A stretch of DNA of 64,000 nt from Sorex araneus (GCF_027595985.1 NC_073305.1:113525759-113589758), one strand, 5' to 3'. Positions 41,260-53,934 are shown, numbered from the stretch's first letter. Translations and numbers: made by a program. Notes: generated from the sequence alone by a model not told the origin.

Positions 41260-42060
41260 TTTATTTTTTGGAGGGCAAATGCTAAGAATTAAACCTAGGG
41301 CCTCACACACACTAAGCAAGTGTTGTACTATTAAACCACAACCCAGACCCTGAATATCATATCAAACAATTAGGGTTCCATGGAAAGAAGGAACTCAAGG
41401 CAGACACTAAGATTCGTCCAAGTCTTCTTTCTTTGTTCCACCCACAAAATCCCTCTGGAGTTTAAACTGTCAAAATGGGACACTGCTTAAGCACACATCT
41501 AGTTAGAATGTTATTTGTACACTGAAAAGGTAACCAAAGGTCCTAGCAGCTACTAGAACTGAGTTTAAAAGAAACTGAGTTATTTTTATGGTAATCCACA
41601 GAAACAGCATTGAGATGGATCATAAACATCAGAATCACCTTTCTTTGAGTAGGATCAGCTTGGTAGGACACTTGGCATCATGCTTGTCAGCCAAAATGAC
41701 AGGACCTCCATGGTTATCTACAGCAGAGAATTTCAGGGTCCTGCATTAAAAGTACCATGAAGCAGAAAAAGAAATGAGGTCAGTGTGGATGTCTGAGTCA
41801 CATATGGATCACATTTGACCAGTAGAAAAAAATTGGTGCACAATGTTCCAGAAATCCAAGTATCTCTAATAATAATCTATACTTTAGGGCTGGAGAGATA
41901 GTACAGGCCTTAAGGAAACTAATTTGCCTGCAAGTGACCCATTCAATCCTTGGCACCCATGATCCTCCAAGCATTGCTCAGTACTGTCTTTGAGAATCCA
42001 AAGCATTGCCAGGGTAGCCAGGTAATCCCCAACATTTCAGAGCCCAAGCAGTGTGCTACA
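41260..42060. other. No gene; unassigned sequence with two old SINEs
   Basis: Positions 41265-41350 look like a minus-strand tRNA-SINE remnant (TTAAACCTAGGGCCTCACACAC, ACTAAGCAAGTGTTGTAC). Positions 41885-42040 are an old plus-strand short SINE (GGGCTGGAGAGATAGTACAG, CCATTCAATCCTTGGCACCC). Confidence 0.5.
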
Positions 42061-43582
42061 TACTGATCTGCTGGTCTGACTCATTACACTTGTTGGGAGA
42101 GAATCCTGGGCCCCTTTGGGCATATTTGGAAGCCCCTCTTCCCTCCAAATCTGTATTTCTGGCTTCTATGAAAAAACGGGAAAACTCCAAGGAGTCTATA
42201 TAAAGGCCCCCTTTGTTTGCTGGGCTCACATACCCTCCATTCTCTTATGTCTCCACCTTTCTCTATGCTCTTCACACAGTGTGCCGGATTCTCCCTGACT
42301 TCTTCCTTGCAGATAAACCATTTTCTTTGAGGCAGAGATGAACTCAGCCCCAAGCAAAATACTTTTGGTTAAAACTTCTTTAGCATTTGAGAATAATATC
42401 ATGGCAAGTAAGTACAGAAGGAAGATTTCCAGGGATGATAGGAAGATTTTGCAAGGAGGTGACTCGAAGGATGGAAGCAGCTTTACATGCAGGAACCCTG
42501 GGTTTAGTCCCCAATACCATAAGATCCCCAAGTACCAGCAGAGTGACCCCTAGAGCACCAAGCCAGGAACATCCTTTCCCACCCTCCACCCAACAGCATG
42601 AACCAGCTATGGCTCCAAAAATAAGCAAACAAAAGAACTACTCCATGCACCCCACCTCTGAACTTCAATATCTGGGAAACAGAAACTGAAGCAGCCATCT
42701 TGTCAAGAAGTGTAAAACCAGCTAATGAAATATATTCCTGAATTTCTCTGGAGTAGACTTTGAAAGCTCAAATAAAGTGATTTTATGTGTGTTCTCTGGA
42801 TCTAGGTTCTTGGTAAGCAAGGACCCAAGCAGGCAAATCAGAGACAGCCTTGGGATTGAACTGGAAAAATTGGAATTAGAATGTGGTGACCTCTGACAAT
42901 GGCTACTACTACAGACACATGGATTCCTTCTTTTCCTTGCACTTCAGAAAATCTATCTTCTTCCTTGTTAGAAAAACATGTCCCGAGGAGGAAAATAGAC
43001 CAATTCATCTATTACATTTTCCATCTGGCAAGTTCCAAATTATTCTTCATCTGGAATCATTATATACTTGAATTTCCATTCATAATCTATTTTCATTCCT
43101 CCTAATATGTTCACAGTGTTCTCTATCCTCTTATCAGGTGCAATTTTTATAAAAGCCATGTGAACAAATCGCTATAATTTGTCCACAAGTTATAGAGATG
43201 CTAAACAGAACAACACATAGAAATTTAGATCTAGGTCATACAAAAGTACAGAATTGAGTACTGAATTGATATGGGGTTATATAACATTCCCTGAATCCTT
43301 GGGGACAACCATATTAGAGAGTAATAGGTATTACAGGAGATGTGCCATATGCTGTGGCTGTAGGAAAAAGACAAATATTTATGCAACATACAGAATCAGG
43401 AGACTTTTAAAGTAAATGATACTTGAATTTAAACTTAAATATTAGTTATTAATTTGAAATATTTGCTTTATTGTATGCCTTTTAAGTGTTTAGATTTAAA
43501 CTATTGGTTTAGAGTTAAAGCTATAGGTTATTAATTTGGATATTAATAGTAATAATAATTAAATCTTTTCCAAATATCTCAT
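42061..43582. other. No gene; unassigned sequence with one old SINE
   Basis: Positions 42455-42630 retain SINE order (ACATGCAGGAACCCTGGG, CCCCAATACCATAAGATCCCC, AGTGACCCCTAGAGCACC). The overlapping frames at 42338-42689 are translations of this remnant, not genes. The remainder is unassigned. Confidence 0.45.
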
Positions 43583-43755
43583 GCTGGTGCTGGAGCAATA
43601 ACAGCGGGTAGGGTGTTTGCCTTGCACACAGCTGACCCGGGTTTGATTCCCAGCATCCCATATGGTACCCCGAACACCGCCAGGAGTGATTCCCGAGTGC
43701 AGAGCTAGGAGTAACCCCTGAGCATAGCCAGGTGTGACTCAAAAAGCAAAAAATT
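43583..43755 (+). mobile_element. Short tRNA SINE
   Basis: TGGTGCTGGAGCAATAACAGCGGG (A-box slightly damaged), GGGTTTGATTCCC, CATATGGTACCCCGAACACC, GGTGTGACTCAAAAAGC and an A-rich tail. Confidence 0.93.
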
Positions 43756-43884
43756 AAAAGTAAAATAAAAATAAATATATATGCTATTTGTATCAATGTT
43801 CAGTCAACTTTATTCCTAGTAACTTCTTAATTCCAAGGATTTTGAAAATTATCTCTAAATAATATTTAAATATTTCTACTATTC

Positions 43885-44062
43885 TTGGGGTGGGGGAGTG
43901 GGAGGGATACTGGGATCATCAGTGGTGGAGAATGGACACTGGTGAAGGGATAGGCACTAGAGCATTGTATGACTGAAACACAAGCACGAAGATATGTAAA
44001 TCTGTAACTGTAACCTCACGGTGATTCACTAATAAATAATAATAATAATTTTTAAATAAAAT
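43885..44062 (+). mobile_element. L1 3' end, severely 5'-truncated
   Basis: GGGAGGGATACTGGGATCATC, GTGGTGGAGAATGGACACTGG, CATTGTATGACTGAAACAC, GTAAATCTGTAACTGTAACC and GGTGATTCACTAATAAATAAT. Subfamily close to the young coding L1 copies. Confidence 0.85.
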
Positions 44063-44379
44063 AAAATTTAAATAAAATTCTGTCTAGTAATGAACTTATG
44101 TAATATTCTCTACAATATTCTGACTTGAGTAACACCATTTATTTTGAAAAAACATATCACAATGAAAAAGGAATAGTTAGATAAGACTAATATACCCAAG
44201 ATATCCTTTTATCACAAAGCAGCTTAGACTGTTGGAATTGATGTTGTTTCCTAAAGTATGTTATTCATTATTACTGATATGAAAAATATTTTTTTAAAAA
44301 CATGGTAGTTCTATAGCAATAGAAAATCAAACTTTTATATTCATAGGTTATTTTTGATTAATTTTGGAGGTGTTTTGCT

Positions 44380-44545
44380 TTTTTTTGGGGTCACACCCAG
44401 CGATGCACAAAGGTTATTCCTGGCTCTGTACTCAGGAATTACTCCTGATGGTGCTCAGGGCACCATATGGGTTGCTGGGAATCGAACCCGGGTCGACCAC
44501 GTGCAAAACAAACACCCGACCCGCTGTGCTGTTGCTCCAGCCCCA
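44380..44545 (-). mobile_element. Short tRNA SINE, minus strand
   Basis: GGGGTCACACCCAGCGATGC, CAGGAATTACTCCTGATGG, GGGAATCGAACCCGGGTCG (B-box on the minus strand is consensus) and GCTGTTGCTCCAGCCCC. Confidence 0.95.
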
Positions 44546-46494
44546 ATTTTTGGACTACATTAGAACTAGATATGAACCTTTCTTTGGGGCTTCAAATACA
44601 TATGCTTGCATTTGTATACGTATATGCATATATATATACATATGCTGTATATATACATATGCTGTTGACCCAACTCAATTTGGCATAACTGCTTATAACT
44701 TTCCTTTAAAATATGAAAATCATTAGGATTGGTGTTGGAATATTATATGCCTGAAACTCAATTATTAATTTTTTAATCAAGGTGACTACATAAGAAAAAA
44801 TATATTTATGAAAAACAATCTTTGTCAAGCTCAAAAAAAAGGCACACTGTCTTAGAGGGGAGACCCAGCTCTTCTCTAAGGTCCCTTCTCCTGACCATTC
44901 CTTATTCTACACTGCTGGCTTCCGGCATTGACCACAATTTTTCTCCAACAGCATAGAAGGAAAAATTTCTTGAAACATTCATCACTGTTTTACTGATGAT
45001 TATGGGATAACAAGGAAGCAATCACACAGTGTCACCTAAAACGACATAAATTATAGCTCACTAGGAGTACTAAACCATTCTTGTGTACTCCTGGAGACAA
45101 GATGTGAGCCTCAGTTCCTATATTGAATTCCTTCAGCTCTCTCTCATATACCTGTTTTATTTTCCTTCTTTATTTCTAAGAGAAAGAAACAATCATTTTA
45201 CCATGAGAGAATGCTCTCCCTGTTGTGCTCTAAATTAATATAAATAAATCATTGCTCAATTAAAATACAACTTAGCTACTTTTAATACATATGTCAGTAT
45301 CTGCTGTTATTGCTATGATGCAGTCTTGAAAAGATTATTATTCAAAAGGTAAGTTGTAATCATCTCATAAACAGGATCATAATTAGGATCTGTCAAGGAA
45401 TTGGCATGAAATCAATCACATCCTCGATAGTGCTGATGTGAAGAATTGCCTGAAACATTTCTCTTCTACACTGCAAGACTGAGCTGCTCAGGTTATCCTT
45501 TTTTCACCTTTTGGTAATAGAATTATAACACTTTTACTTGAAACTCTAGGCCATTTGAATTTCTAATAAGAGAAGCTGCAATGGTAAAAAGAGAGTATTA
45601 CTCTGTGTTTCTCAGAAAGGCAGATTTAATTCTATGACATAAAAAGAACTTACACATGTAATTGCCAACAAATAAGAATCCGAAAACTTCAGGACTTCAA
45701 AAATAAAATTGTTATTACCTGTAAAAGTAACCTCTAACATCTTTTTAAAAAAAGTCACTGTGATTGATTATCTTTAAAAACATGTTTTCAGGTATTAACC
45801 TAATAATATTTAAACAAATTTTTCCCTGTTTGCCCAATTCTTTCCTGGCTTTAGAACTGAAAACTGAACTTTCTGGGAAAGTCCTCAGTCCCAGGTAAAG
45901 TCAGGTGGTTGATCATCCTACATAACACCCTTTTGTTTGAAAGTTACAGATGAATATTTTTTTGTACAGTGAGAAGAGGATTACTGCTACTACCTATCTA
46001 TACCCCCCTAAGCAGAAACATTCTAAAATCTATGATAGCAACATTCATCATTTAAACATAAAGGCTAAATTAATATGTTAAATTAATAATTCAAGAAGCT
46101 ATGAGCTATAAATTTCCATGATAATTATAAATAAGTCCACATGCTGAGTCCCATAAATTAAGCATAATTAGACATTTTGTCTTTATCAAGTACTCACAAC
46201 AAAGGAAAGACAACAAATACATTTGCCACATAATAAGAATGGGATTATGATTCATTTAAAATTGCTAATTAGTAATAAGTTTGGCACATAAATTCTTTAA
46301 AATTTAGAGGAATTTTGTGTATTGTGGAATTCACTTTTCTTTTGTCTCTATATCACATTTTAAGTAGACATTCAAAATTATTGAAAAATAAATATACAAA
46401 ATATTGAAATTCTGATTGTGAGGTTGACTTTTAAGCCTTCACAGAAAAATAGCTTGATAAGGACAAACATAAAATAGTAATTTAAAATGTAATA
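44546..46494. other. No gene; long unassigned AT-rich stretch
   Basis: A short ATATAC repeat lies at 44620-44665. Positions 44725-44800 may be an old L1 3' end. From about 44800 to 46480 I see neither repeats nor coding signal. At about 1.7 kb it is one of the cleanest repeat-free stretches in the window. Confidence 0.45.
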
Positions 46495-46495
46495 G

Positions 46496-46673
46496 GGGCT
46501 GGAGTGATAACACAGTGGGTAGAGTGTTTGCCTTGCACGCATTCGACCCGGGTTCAATTCCAGCATCTCATATGGTCACCTGAGCACAGCCAGGAGTAAT
46601 TCCTGAGTGCAAAGCCAGGAGTAACCCCTATGCATTGCCAGGTGTGACCCAAAAAGCAAATAAATAAACAAAC
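46496..46673 (+). mobile_element. Short tRNA SINE with TSD
   Basis: Full length with an AAATAAATAAACAAAC-type tail. TSD AAAATGT(A/G)ATAG lies at 46484-46495 and 46674-46685 with one mismatch. Confidence 0.93.
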
Positions 46674-47385
46674 AAAATGTGATAGAATTTTTAGAAAACT
46701 TAAGGGTATGCAGACAAAATAGAACAAAAACTAAATGACCACTTAGAAGCACTAGGAAATTTTTAAACAAAAATTGAAATAAATACATTTATAAACATTG
46801 GTGGGTTTTTTTTTTGATAACTTAAAGTAGTAACATATGCATATAGAGAAAATGGAAGGAGTCTGGTGGGTGTCCCGAAGGAGCTAAGACCTCACCAATC
46901 AAAGTAAGAAGCCACTAGGTATACTTTTTTAAAATTAATTAATTTATTTTTAATAAGTGAATCACCGTGAGGGTACATTACAGATTTATACATTTTTGTG
47001 CTCATGTTTCCCTCATACAAAGTTCGAGAACCCATCCCTTCACCACAAATAAACCCATTCTCCACCACAAATAAACCCAGCATCCCTCCCATCCTTCCCA
47101 ATCCCATCTTCCCCCCCCCACCCCACCCCGTCACTGTGGCAGGGTATTCTCTTTTGTTCTCTCTCTCTAATTAGGTGTTGTGGTTTGCAATAAAGATGTT
47201 GAGTGGCCATTGTGTTCAGTCTCTAGTCTACATTCAGCACGCATCACCCTTCCCCTTCATGGCTTCCAACCACATTTTACTTGGTGTTCCCTTCTCTGTC
47301 TGAGTTGCCCTCTCCCCAGAATGTGAGGCCAGTTTACATGCCATGGAGCCAACCTCCTGGTACTTATTTCTACTATTCTTGGGTG

Positions 47386-48531
47386 TTAGTCTCCTACTCT
47401 GTTATTCTGTATTCCACAGATGAGTGCAATATTTCTATGTCTGTCTCTCTCTTTCTGACTCATTTCACTTAGCATGATACTTTCCATGCTGATCCACTTA
47501 TATGCAAAGTTCATGACCTCATTTTTTCTAACAGCTGCATAGTATTCCATTGTATAGATGTACCAAAGTTTCTTCAACCAGTCATCTGTTCTAGGGTACT
47601 CGGGTTTTTTCCAGATTCTGGCTATTGTAAACAGTGCTGCAATAAACACATAAGTGCAGATGTCATTTCGACTATACTTTTTTGCTTCTCTGGGATATAT
47701 TCCCAGCAGTGGTATTGCTGGGTCAAATGGGAGCTCAATTTCTAATTTTTTGAGAAGCGTCCATATTGTTTTCCAAAAGGGCTGAACCAGTCTGCATTCC
47801 CACCAGCAGTTTAGAAGGGTCCCTTTCTCCCCACATCCTCTCCAACAGCAGTTGCTTTTGTTCTTTTGGATGTGTGCTAGTCTCTGTGGTGTGAGGTGGT
47901 ATCTCATGGTTGTTTTGATCTGCATCTCCCTGATGATTAGTGATATAGAACACTTTTTCATGTGCCTTTTGGCCATTTGTATGTCTTCCTTGGGAGAGTT
48001 TCTGTTCATTTCTTCGCCCCATTTTCTGATGGGGTTGGATGTTTTCTTCTTGTAGAGTTCAACCAGTGCTTTATATACCATTGATATCAACCCCTTATCT
48101 GATGGGTATTGTGTAAATATCCTTTCCCATTCTGTAGACTGTCTTTGTATTCTGGTCACTGTATCTTTTGTGGTGCAGAAGCTTTTTAGTTTAATGTAGT
48201 TCCATTTATTTATCTCTGTTTCCACTTGGTTGGCAAGTTTCATGTCATCTTTGAAGATACCTTTATCTTCAATATCGTGGAGGGTTTTGTCGACCTTGTC
48301 TTCAATGTACCTCATGGTTTGTGGTGTGATATTGAGGTCTTTAATCCATTTTGATCTGACTTTTGTGCATGGTGTCAGGTCGAGGACTAAGCCCATTCTT
48401 TTGCATGTGGTTGTCCAGTTGTGCCAGCACCATTTGTTAAAGAGGCTTTCCTTGCTCCACTTCACATCTCTTGCTCCCTTATCAAAGATTAGATGATCAT
48501 ACATTTGGGGTTGTGTGTAGAAATATTCCAC
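47386..48531 (-). pseudogene. L1 ORF2p C-terminal fragment, 381 codons open
   Basis: This is the longest open frame in the window. It covers the end of the RT thumb and the C-terminal domain. Recognisable blocks are KWIKDLNI (61-68), [12 protein letters not shown] (108-119), [13 protein letters not shown] (135-147), a Cys-rich motif C229-x3-C233-x7-N241-x4-C246, [16 protein letters not shown] near residue 330 and MSQKERDRHRNIALICG near the end. In L1 the third position of the Cys motif is His; here it is Asn. A frameshift near 48531 separates it from the rest of ORF2 at 48489-49098. It is a fragment of a dead insertion, not a gene. Confidence 0.95.
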
Positions 48532-49098
48532 CCTGTTCCATTGGTCTGCGGCTCTGCCTTTGTTCCAGCACCATGCTGTTTAATTGTTACCACTTTGTAG
48601 TAAAGTTTGAGGTTGGGGAGGGTGATGCCTCCCATCATCTTTTTCCCAAGAATTGTTTTAGCTATCCGTGGGCGTTTGTTGTTCCATATGAATTTTGGAT
48701 TGCTTGATCCATTTCTTTGAAGAATGTCATGGGTATTCTTATAGGGATCGCGTTGAATCTGTATAATGCTTTGGGGAGTATTGCCATTTTGAAAATATTG
48801 ATTCTCCCTATCCATGAGCAGGGTATATGTTTCCATTTCCTCATGTCCTCTTTTATTTCATGGAGTAGCATTTTATAGTTTTCTTTGTAGAGGTCTTTTA
48901 CTTCCTTGGTTAAGCTGATTCCTAGGTACTTGATTTTCTGGGACACAATTATGAATGGGATTGCTTTTTTCATGTCCCTTTCCTCTGCTTCATTGTTTGT
49001 ATATAGGAAAGCCATGGAGTTTTGGGTATTGATTTTGTAGCCTGCAACTTTACTGTATAAGTCTATTGTTTCTAAGAGTTTCTTAATAGAGGCTTTAG
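48489..49098 (-). pseudogene. L1 ORF2p upstream fragment (RT end/thumb), frameshifted
   Basis: Frames 48662-49015 and 48489-48836 together encode [41 protein letters not shown] and [12 protein letters not shown]-type blocks. These sit immediately downstream of the RT palm in L1. At least two frame changes lie in this stretch. The truncation point at 49098 leaves out the RT catalytic motifs. Confidence 0.88.
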
Positions 49099-49112
49099 GC
49101 CACTAGGTATAC

Positions 49113-49700
49113 CTTTAACTTACTCAGTAATGATCAAGCACGTCGAAATTGTGGCACAGCACACAAGCCCCATCCATCCTCGATTCTTGGTTCTCCTCAA
49201 GAAGAATTTCATGAAGAATATGAGTTAATTAAAGTAAGTATTTATTCTAAAAGGTAGAGGAGGCAAGTGAAGGAATCTAGTACCCAGCTTGGGATAAAAT
49301 GAAGCATTTATTAAAAGTGTGAAGGGAAGCTTTATTCCTATACCAGAGGGGAAGTCTAATCCCTATGAAGGGAGGTCAGGTTCCTGTCCCCACTTTTTTT
49401 GCTCATGACCTCTCTCAAGAGGAGCCTGACTCTGGGTCTTGCTATTACCGTATCTGTGCACTAAATCACCCTGACATGTTTGTGTATTATATCACCTTGT
49501 CACATGTGACCCTGCCTGCTCCCATCCCCCGTCTCCAGTGCAGACCATTTCCCAGACCATGAAGGGATGAGCCCCTAGGAATGGAGCCTGAACCTTGGAC
49601 TGGGTACCATCTTTAGAGGCCATTCCTCAGAGCCAGCACTGGAGAGAAATAAATTCTTTTTATTTCTCGTTCCTCAGAGTGTGAGTCTTTTCCTTTTCCT
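49113..49700. repeat. LTR-like sequence of uncertain family
   Basis: The L1 at 46925 inserted into this block. An AATAAA lies at 49648-49653 in GAGAGAAATAAATTCTTTTT, followed by CTCGTTCCTCAGAGTGTGAG, which looks like the polyadenylation end of an endogenous retroviral LTR on the plus strand. No pol or env coding is visible. It is weak evidence based on composition and the polyadenylation context. Confidence 0.3.
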
Positions 49701-49799
49701 TTGCTGAGCTATTCTGAATCAAAGGAAGAGAGAATGTAGGAAAGATATTTCCACAAGAGCATAGAGTGCTAGTCCAAAGCAGAATACAGTAGCTTCTTT

Positions 49800-50120
49800 G
49801 GCATCTTTTTTGTGGCTTCAGACTTCCTGGTTTTCCTATTCCTTCCCACCTTCATCACCAATGGGTGGGTAAGCCTGGGTTGGGAGGTCCTAACCATATT
49901 TTGTCATGTTCATAGGTTGCTGTGGTAACTATCAACTGTCATGGTGTTCAGTGGGCTGCTTTTTGAAACGTCCAAATATTTTAATTCTGCATAATGAACT
50001 AGAGTTTGCTCAGTGGTCACCTGACACTGACCTAATCTTGCTACCCCTGGTTGTAAAAACAGAGAGACACTTTGAGGGGGACATAAAACTGCTGAAGTTC
50101 TTTGCTACCATGAATTAGAT
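49800..50120 (+). repeat. Second copy of the LTR-like repeat seen at 1-780
   Basis: It aligns with 90-160 and 545-660 as described for that entry, and gives the uninterrupted order CATGTTCATAGG, AACTGTCATGGTGTTCAG, TTTTAATTCTGCATAATGAAC, TAGAGTTTGCTCAGTGGTC. Confidence 0.4.
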
Positions 50121-50541
50121 CTGTTGTCTGGTTGGAACTTAGCTGTCAGGCCATCTATTTGTATTATTTATGCTTTGGGTCCTTCTCTCTCAGAACCTCA
50201 TGACCTCACATATATATCCTTGATATCTTCTTCCCTAACAATAAGAATATAAAAGTGTAAGCATTTCATTGTAAATAAGGACAGAACTCCTGGAACAAAT
50301 GTTTAAATGATTGCTGTTCAATAGTTTTCATGACAAGAAAAAAGAAATGCAACTTGAAAAGGGATGGATCTTAATTATACTTATTGTGGTAATGATTTCC
50401 CAATCGATCCATAGAGCAGATCATTATGTTGTACACCAACATGAGTATAATGTTTCCTGTAAATCCTTTTCCAGTTTTAATAAACAATTGCTTCTTGGGG
50501 GGGGGGTGGAGAATGAGCAGTAAGTTACTAGTTTTCATCAC
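50121..50541. other. No gene; unassigned sequence
   Basis: A G8 run lies at 50497-50506. Nothing else is supported. Confidence 0.45.
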
Positions 50542-50558
50542 AAGAATTCTATGGCTAA

Positions 50559-51077
50559 TGACTCTCCTCCCAGACAAGATCCGGAGCAGCCGCGCACAAA
50601 ACAGCCCCTCTGCTCCTTAAAGACTATGATCTGAGAGGTCTACTAACCCATTTTGGTACCCAGCAGTATCTTATAGAAATGCATGTAGACTGTGAACTGA
50701 GGTAAATTATCAGAAATACAAAACCACGCGGCCGCTACTATGGCCATGCAAGCTCATATAATCTTCATTCTCAGCAATGGAAAACAAATGATCAAATGAT
50801 GCCTTTTCAGCAGGTTTGATTGTTGGGGGAAAGTTCCAAATAATAATAGTGAGTTCTCTGTTGAAATATTTATTGTATTCAAAGTATAGAGAGAATAAAG
50901 TGAAGATCATTAGCCACTCAGGTAGGGGAGTGGGTGTGGAAGGACTGTTATTGGCTTGGTGGTAGAACATGTGCACTGGTGAAGGAATGGGGGTTTGATC
51001 ATTATATGACTGAGACTTAAACCTGAAAGCTTTGTAACTTTTTTCATGGTGATTCAATAAAATAAAGATTAAAAAAA
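50559..51077 (+). mobile_element. Composite GC-head/L1-tail retroelement with 17-bp TSD (E)
   Basis: The perfect TSD AAGAATTCTATGGCTAA lies at 50542-50558 and 51078-51094. It starts in the head unit (GACAAGATCCGGAGCAGC, CTCTGCTCCTTAAAGACT, GGTCTACTAACCCATTTTGG), with only one unit and no tandem. A linker with GCGGCCGC (50730-50738) follows, then the L1-like tail ending GGTGATTCAATAAAATAAAG and an A-run. No ORF. Confidence 0.93.
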
Positions 51078-51094
51078 AAGAATTCTATGGCTAA

Positions 51095-52000
51095 GTAATT
51101 TTTCAAATATGCCTGAGTATTATGCTACATTTTTATATTTCAAAATTTAAATGTATGAAGACTTGATATTTTCAAGCCAGTGAAATAGTACTCGAAATTT
51201 TCACAGGAGCAGATGGTTCCACACTGCCGATGCACTCCAAGTGTCCTCCATGGGCAGCACCAGTGTGTTAGCATATAACACTGTAAGATTTTTACATTAT
51301 TAAGAATTAAGGAGAATATTCTTGGTCATGAGGTCCTGTGCTAATTTTAGCTTATTTTGATCCATTTTTATTCTTTATTTTCATTTTATTTAACAAATTT
51401 ATTTTTGAGCCACTAGGGGTTATCAGGTACCATTCTGGGTGTTGGTTCTATAGAGTAATCAAAACCAAATTTTTGTCCCATAGCGCTCATTCGTAGTGAG
51501 ATCAGCAGATAATAGAGCAAGTAAATATAGAAAGTGTCTGGGAATGTAGAGCATATGCTTTGAACATTTCAGGCCCTGGGTTTTATCTCAGCACCAAAAA
51601 AAGAGGTAACTTGTTATGGAGAGTTTTTAGTATGAAAACAGATGGAAGTTAAACATAATAACTTCATAGTAAATTTTGAACAAATTAACATTTTAAAATC
51701 TCCTGTTTTCTATCAACCTGATATTTCTTAAAACAGATTTCAGCTAATCTCAAAACTGAAGATTCCAATTTCTCAAAGTTGAAAATATAAATGACTCATC
51801 ATCACCAATATGTTCTATTAAATTAACTGATTTTTAACAAAGTTCTGCCTTAGTTTCTTTACTTTCTAAATAGACATAGAAATATCTCTATCTAAATAGA
51901 GATGGATATTTACTTTTAACTAAGTCATTAGAAAAGAAATTAAAAATTTCATGTCTTTACTTCAAGATGCATTTCTTAGAAGTATATTTTTTTATCTGGG
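51095..52000. other. No gene; unassigned AT-rich sequence with an L2-type fragment
   Basis: Positions 51385-51530 keep the order of the common ancient L2 end on the minus strand (AACAAATTTATTTTTGAGCC, GGTACCATTCTGGGTGTTGG, ATAGAGCAAGTAAATA). Positions 51535-51605 may be a SINE remnant. Confidence 0.45.
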
Positions 52001-52165
52001 GTTGCAGAAATAGTACAGTGGGTAAGGAGCTTGCCTTGCATACTGCCTATCTGGGTTTGATCCCTGGCATCCCATATGGTCTCCCTAGCACTGCCAGGAG
52101 TGATTCCTGAGCACACAGCCAGGAGTCACGCCTGAGCATTGTCAGGTGTGACAAAAAAATTCTCT
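52000..52165 (+). mobile_element. Short tRNA SINE
   Basis: GGGGTTGCAGAAATAGTACAGTGGG, GGGTTTGATCCCTGG, CATATGGTCTCCCTAGC, GGAGTGATTCCTGAGC and GGTGTGACAAAAAAA. Confidence 0.9.
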
Positions 52166-52364
52166 TACCTAATCACAATAACATTATTTCACCTAAGAGT
52201 TGCACTTATTGCTTTGGGCATGTAACTACTTGTAAGATATTTTAGTAAAGAGAGCAAAACCTATGTGCACACAATTCATATTTATATCTCCAATTCAAAT
52301 CAGATAAGCCCACTTTCATCTCAATTCCTCTTGATGCATGTTTTTTGTTGTTTTTTTCATTTTT

Positions 52365-52665
52365 AAGATTTTATTGAATCACGGTGAGATAGTTACAAGC
52401 TTTCATGTTGGGTTGCAATCTCACAATGATCAAACATCCATCCCTCCACCAGTGCACATTCCCCACCATCAATATCCCGGGTATACCCCCCCTTTCCCAC
52501 CCTCCCCCTGCCTCTAAGGCAGACAATATTCCCCATAATCTCTCTCTACTTTTGGGCATTATAGCTTGAAACACAGACACTGAGAGGTCATCATGTTTGG
52601 TCCATTATCCACTTTCAGTATGCATCTCCCATTTTCTTAGTGATCCCTTCTCTATTCCATCAATG
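52365..52665 (-). mobile_element. L1 3'UTR, minus strand, 5'-truncated
   Basis: TTTTATTGAATCACGGTGAG, ATCCCTCCACCAGTGCACATTCC, CCCCCTGCCTCTAAGGCAG and CATCATGTTTGGTCC mirror the plus-strand 31548-31965 copy. Confidence 0.78.
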
Positions 52666-53819
52666 CATGTTTTTTGCCAATCTATTATTTATTTATTGTA
52701 CATCAAAATGTGCAATAAAATAGCCCCCAAACCCTTTTTCCATGTTTATGCCCCCTTATAACGTGATGAAAACTCTTGTTCTGTCCCCTCCTTTCACATC
52801 TGTGTATAATTTATTTGCTCTCTTATTACATAAAATAGTTTGAGAATGACATTATCAATATTACTAGCAGAAGTGACCCTAATGAGAGAAGTTTGAAAGC
52901 AATTCTATTCATCCTTGGGATATATTCTTCTAATTATATAAAACTCAAAATGCTATATTAAAAACTAATTTGAATTTATTTCATTTACTATGATATCAAC
53001 CTCTCTCAAACTTTATATATCATAAGGGTGATTAGTATTAGGTTTCAATATTAATTTTAGCGTTTGGGATTAGAAATGACTGATACAGACATGGTTAAGA
53101 TAATGGAATAGTTTTTAGCTGAATATCCAATTTCTTCTACCTACTTACAGAATTCTTGTTTAATTTAGGCTTGGAAGACTGTATTCTATACTCACACTTA
53201 GAGAGACAGATTTTTGCCTTCCTATTATCTTCATTGTTTCTGTCTAAAAAAAGAACATGGCTTGGTGGTTTTTCAGTAGTAGACACATATCTTCCACATG
53301 TGAAGTAGCGCATATCTCCCATATGTGAAGCCTTGGGTTTGAGTTCAGGCATTGAAGGGTGGAAAAAAAAGAAGCACTTGAACAAAGTATCTAGAAAACC
53401 ATACGTAATTTAACACAAGGAAATTATCTCCAAAGCTGAATCTAAATATAAAGGATAGCATAACACAGTTAAACCTGAGTTCTGGTCCAAAATTGCCTGC
53501 TTCCAGACTTCTTTCATGTGAAAGAGAAATAGAGTTATACATTTTTTTAACTATTTTAAATTTTTTTCTTATAATCAGTCACATAAAACTTCAGTGACAC
53601 AGAAACTGATAGTACATAAAATTGGAGTGGTTCTAAGAATTCATACCAAAATACAGCAAGACTTAGTAGTGTCAAACCAACTGCAACTCATTTGATTCTT
53701 TTAATAACATAATAAAAATAAATTAGACAAATGTTCTAATTCATATTAGGAGCTTAAGGTAAAAAATTAAAATATTGATAAATCATCTATGTTTTGGTTG
53801 TTTCTTGTTATTTTTGTCA
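52666..53819. other. No gene; unassigned AT-rich sequence
   Basis: Positions 53275-53345 contain two near-copies of CATATCTTCCACATGTGAAG and CATATCTCCCATATGTGAAG, 27 nt apart. No other structure was found. Confidence 0.45.
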
Positions 53820-53872
53820 AACCCGCTCAAGCAAATTGATGAACAAAGGGATGACAGTGCTACAGTGCTATG
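53820..53872 (+). mobile_element. 3' tail of a long SINE or RTE
   Basis: CCCGCTCAAGCAAATTGATG and GAACAAAGGGATGACAGTG then CTACAGTGCTA. Only the RTE-derived tail is present. Confidence 0.85.
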
Positions 53873-53934
53873 TGGGAAAAATAATTTGAGATAAAAGCAA
53901 TTGAGTCTGAAAATTGGAATTAAAGAAAACAGCA

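Larger units (their letters stand above)
46925..49098 (-). mobile_element. Young L1, 5'-truncated, perfect TSD
   Basis: The 14-bp TSD GCCACTAGGTATAC lies at 46911-46924 and 49099-49112. It contains about the last 560 codons of ORF2 and the full 3'UTR (46925-47385), which includes a C-rich stretch at 47110-47130. The 3' end is A/T-rich (AATTAATTAATTTATTTTTAA on the plus strand). Confidence 0.97.

Noticed and set aside
47386-48531. Calling the 381-residue frame a functional gene
   Set aside because: It lacks a proper start, the RT core and the endonuclease. It lies in a 5'-truncated L1 with a TSD and is a dead insertion.
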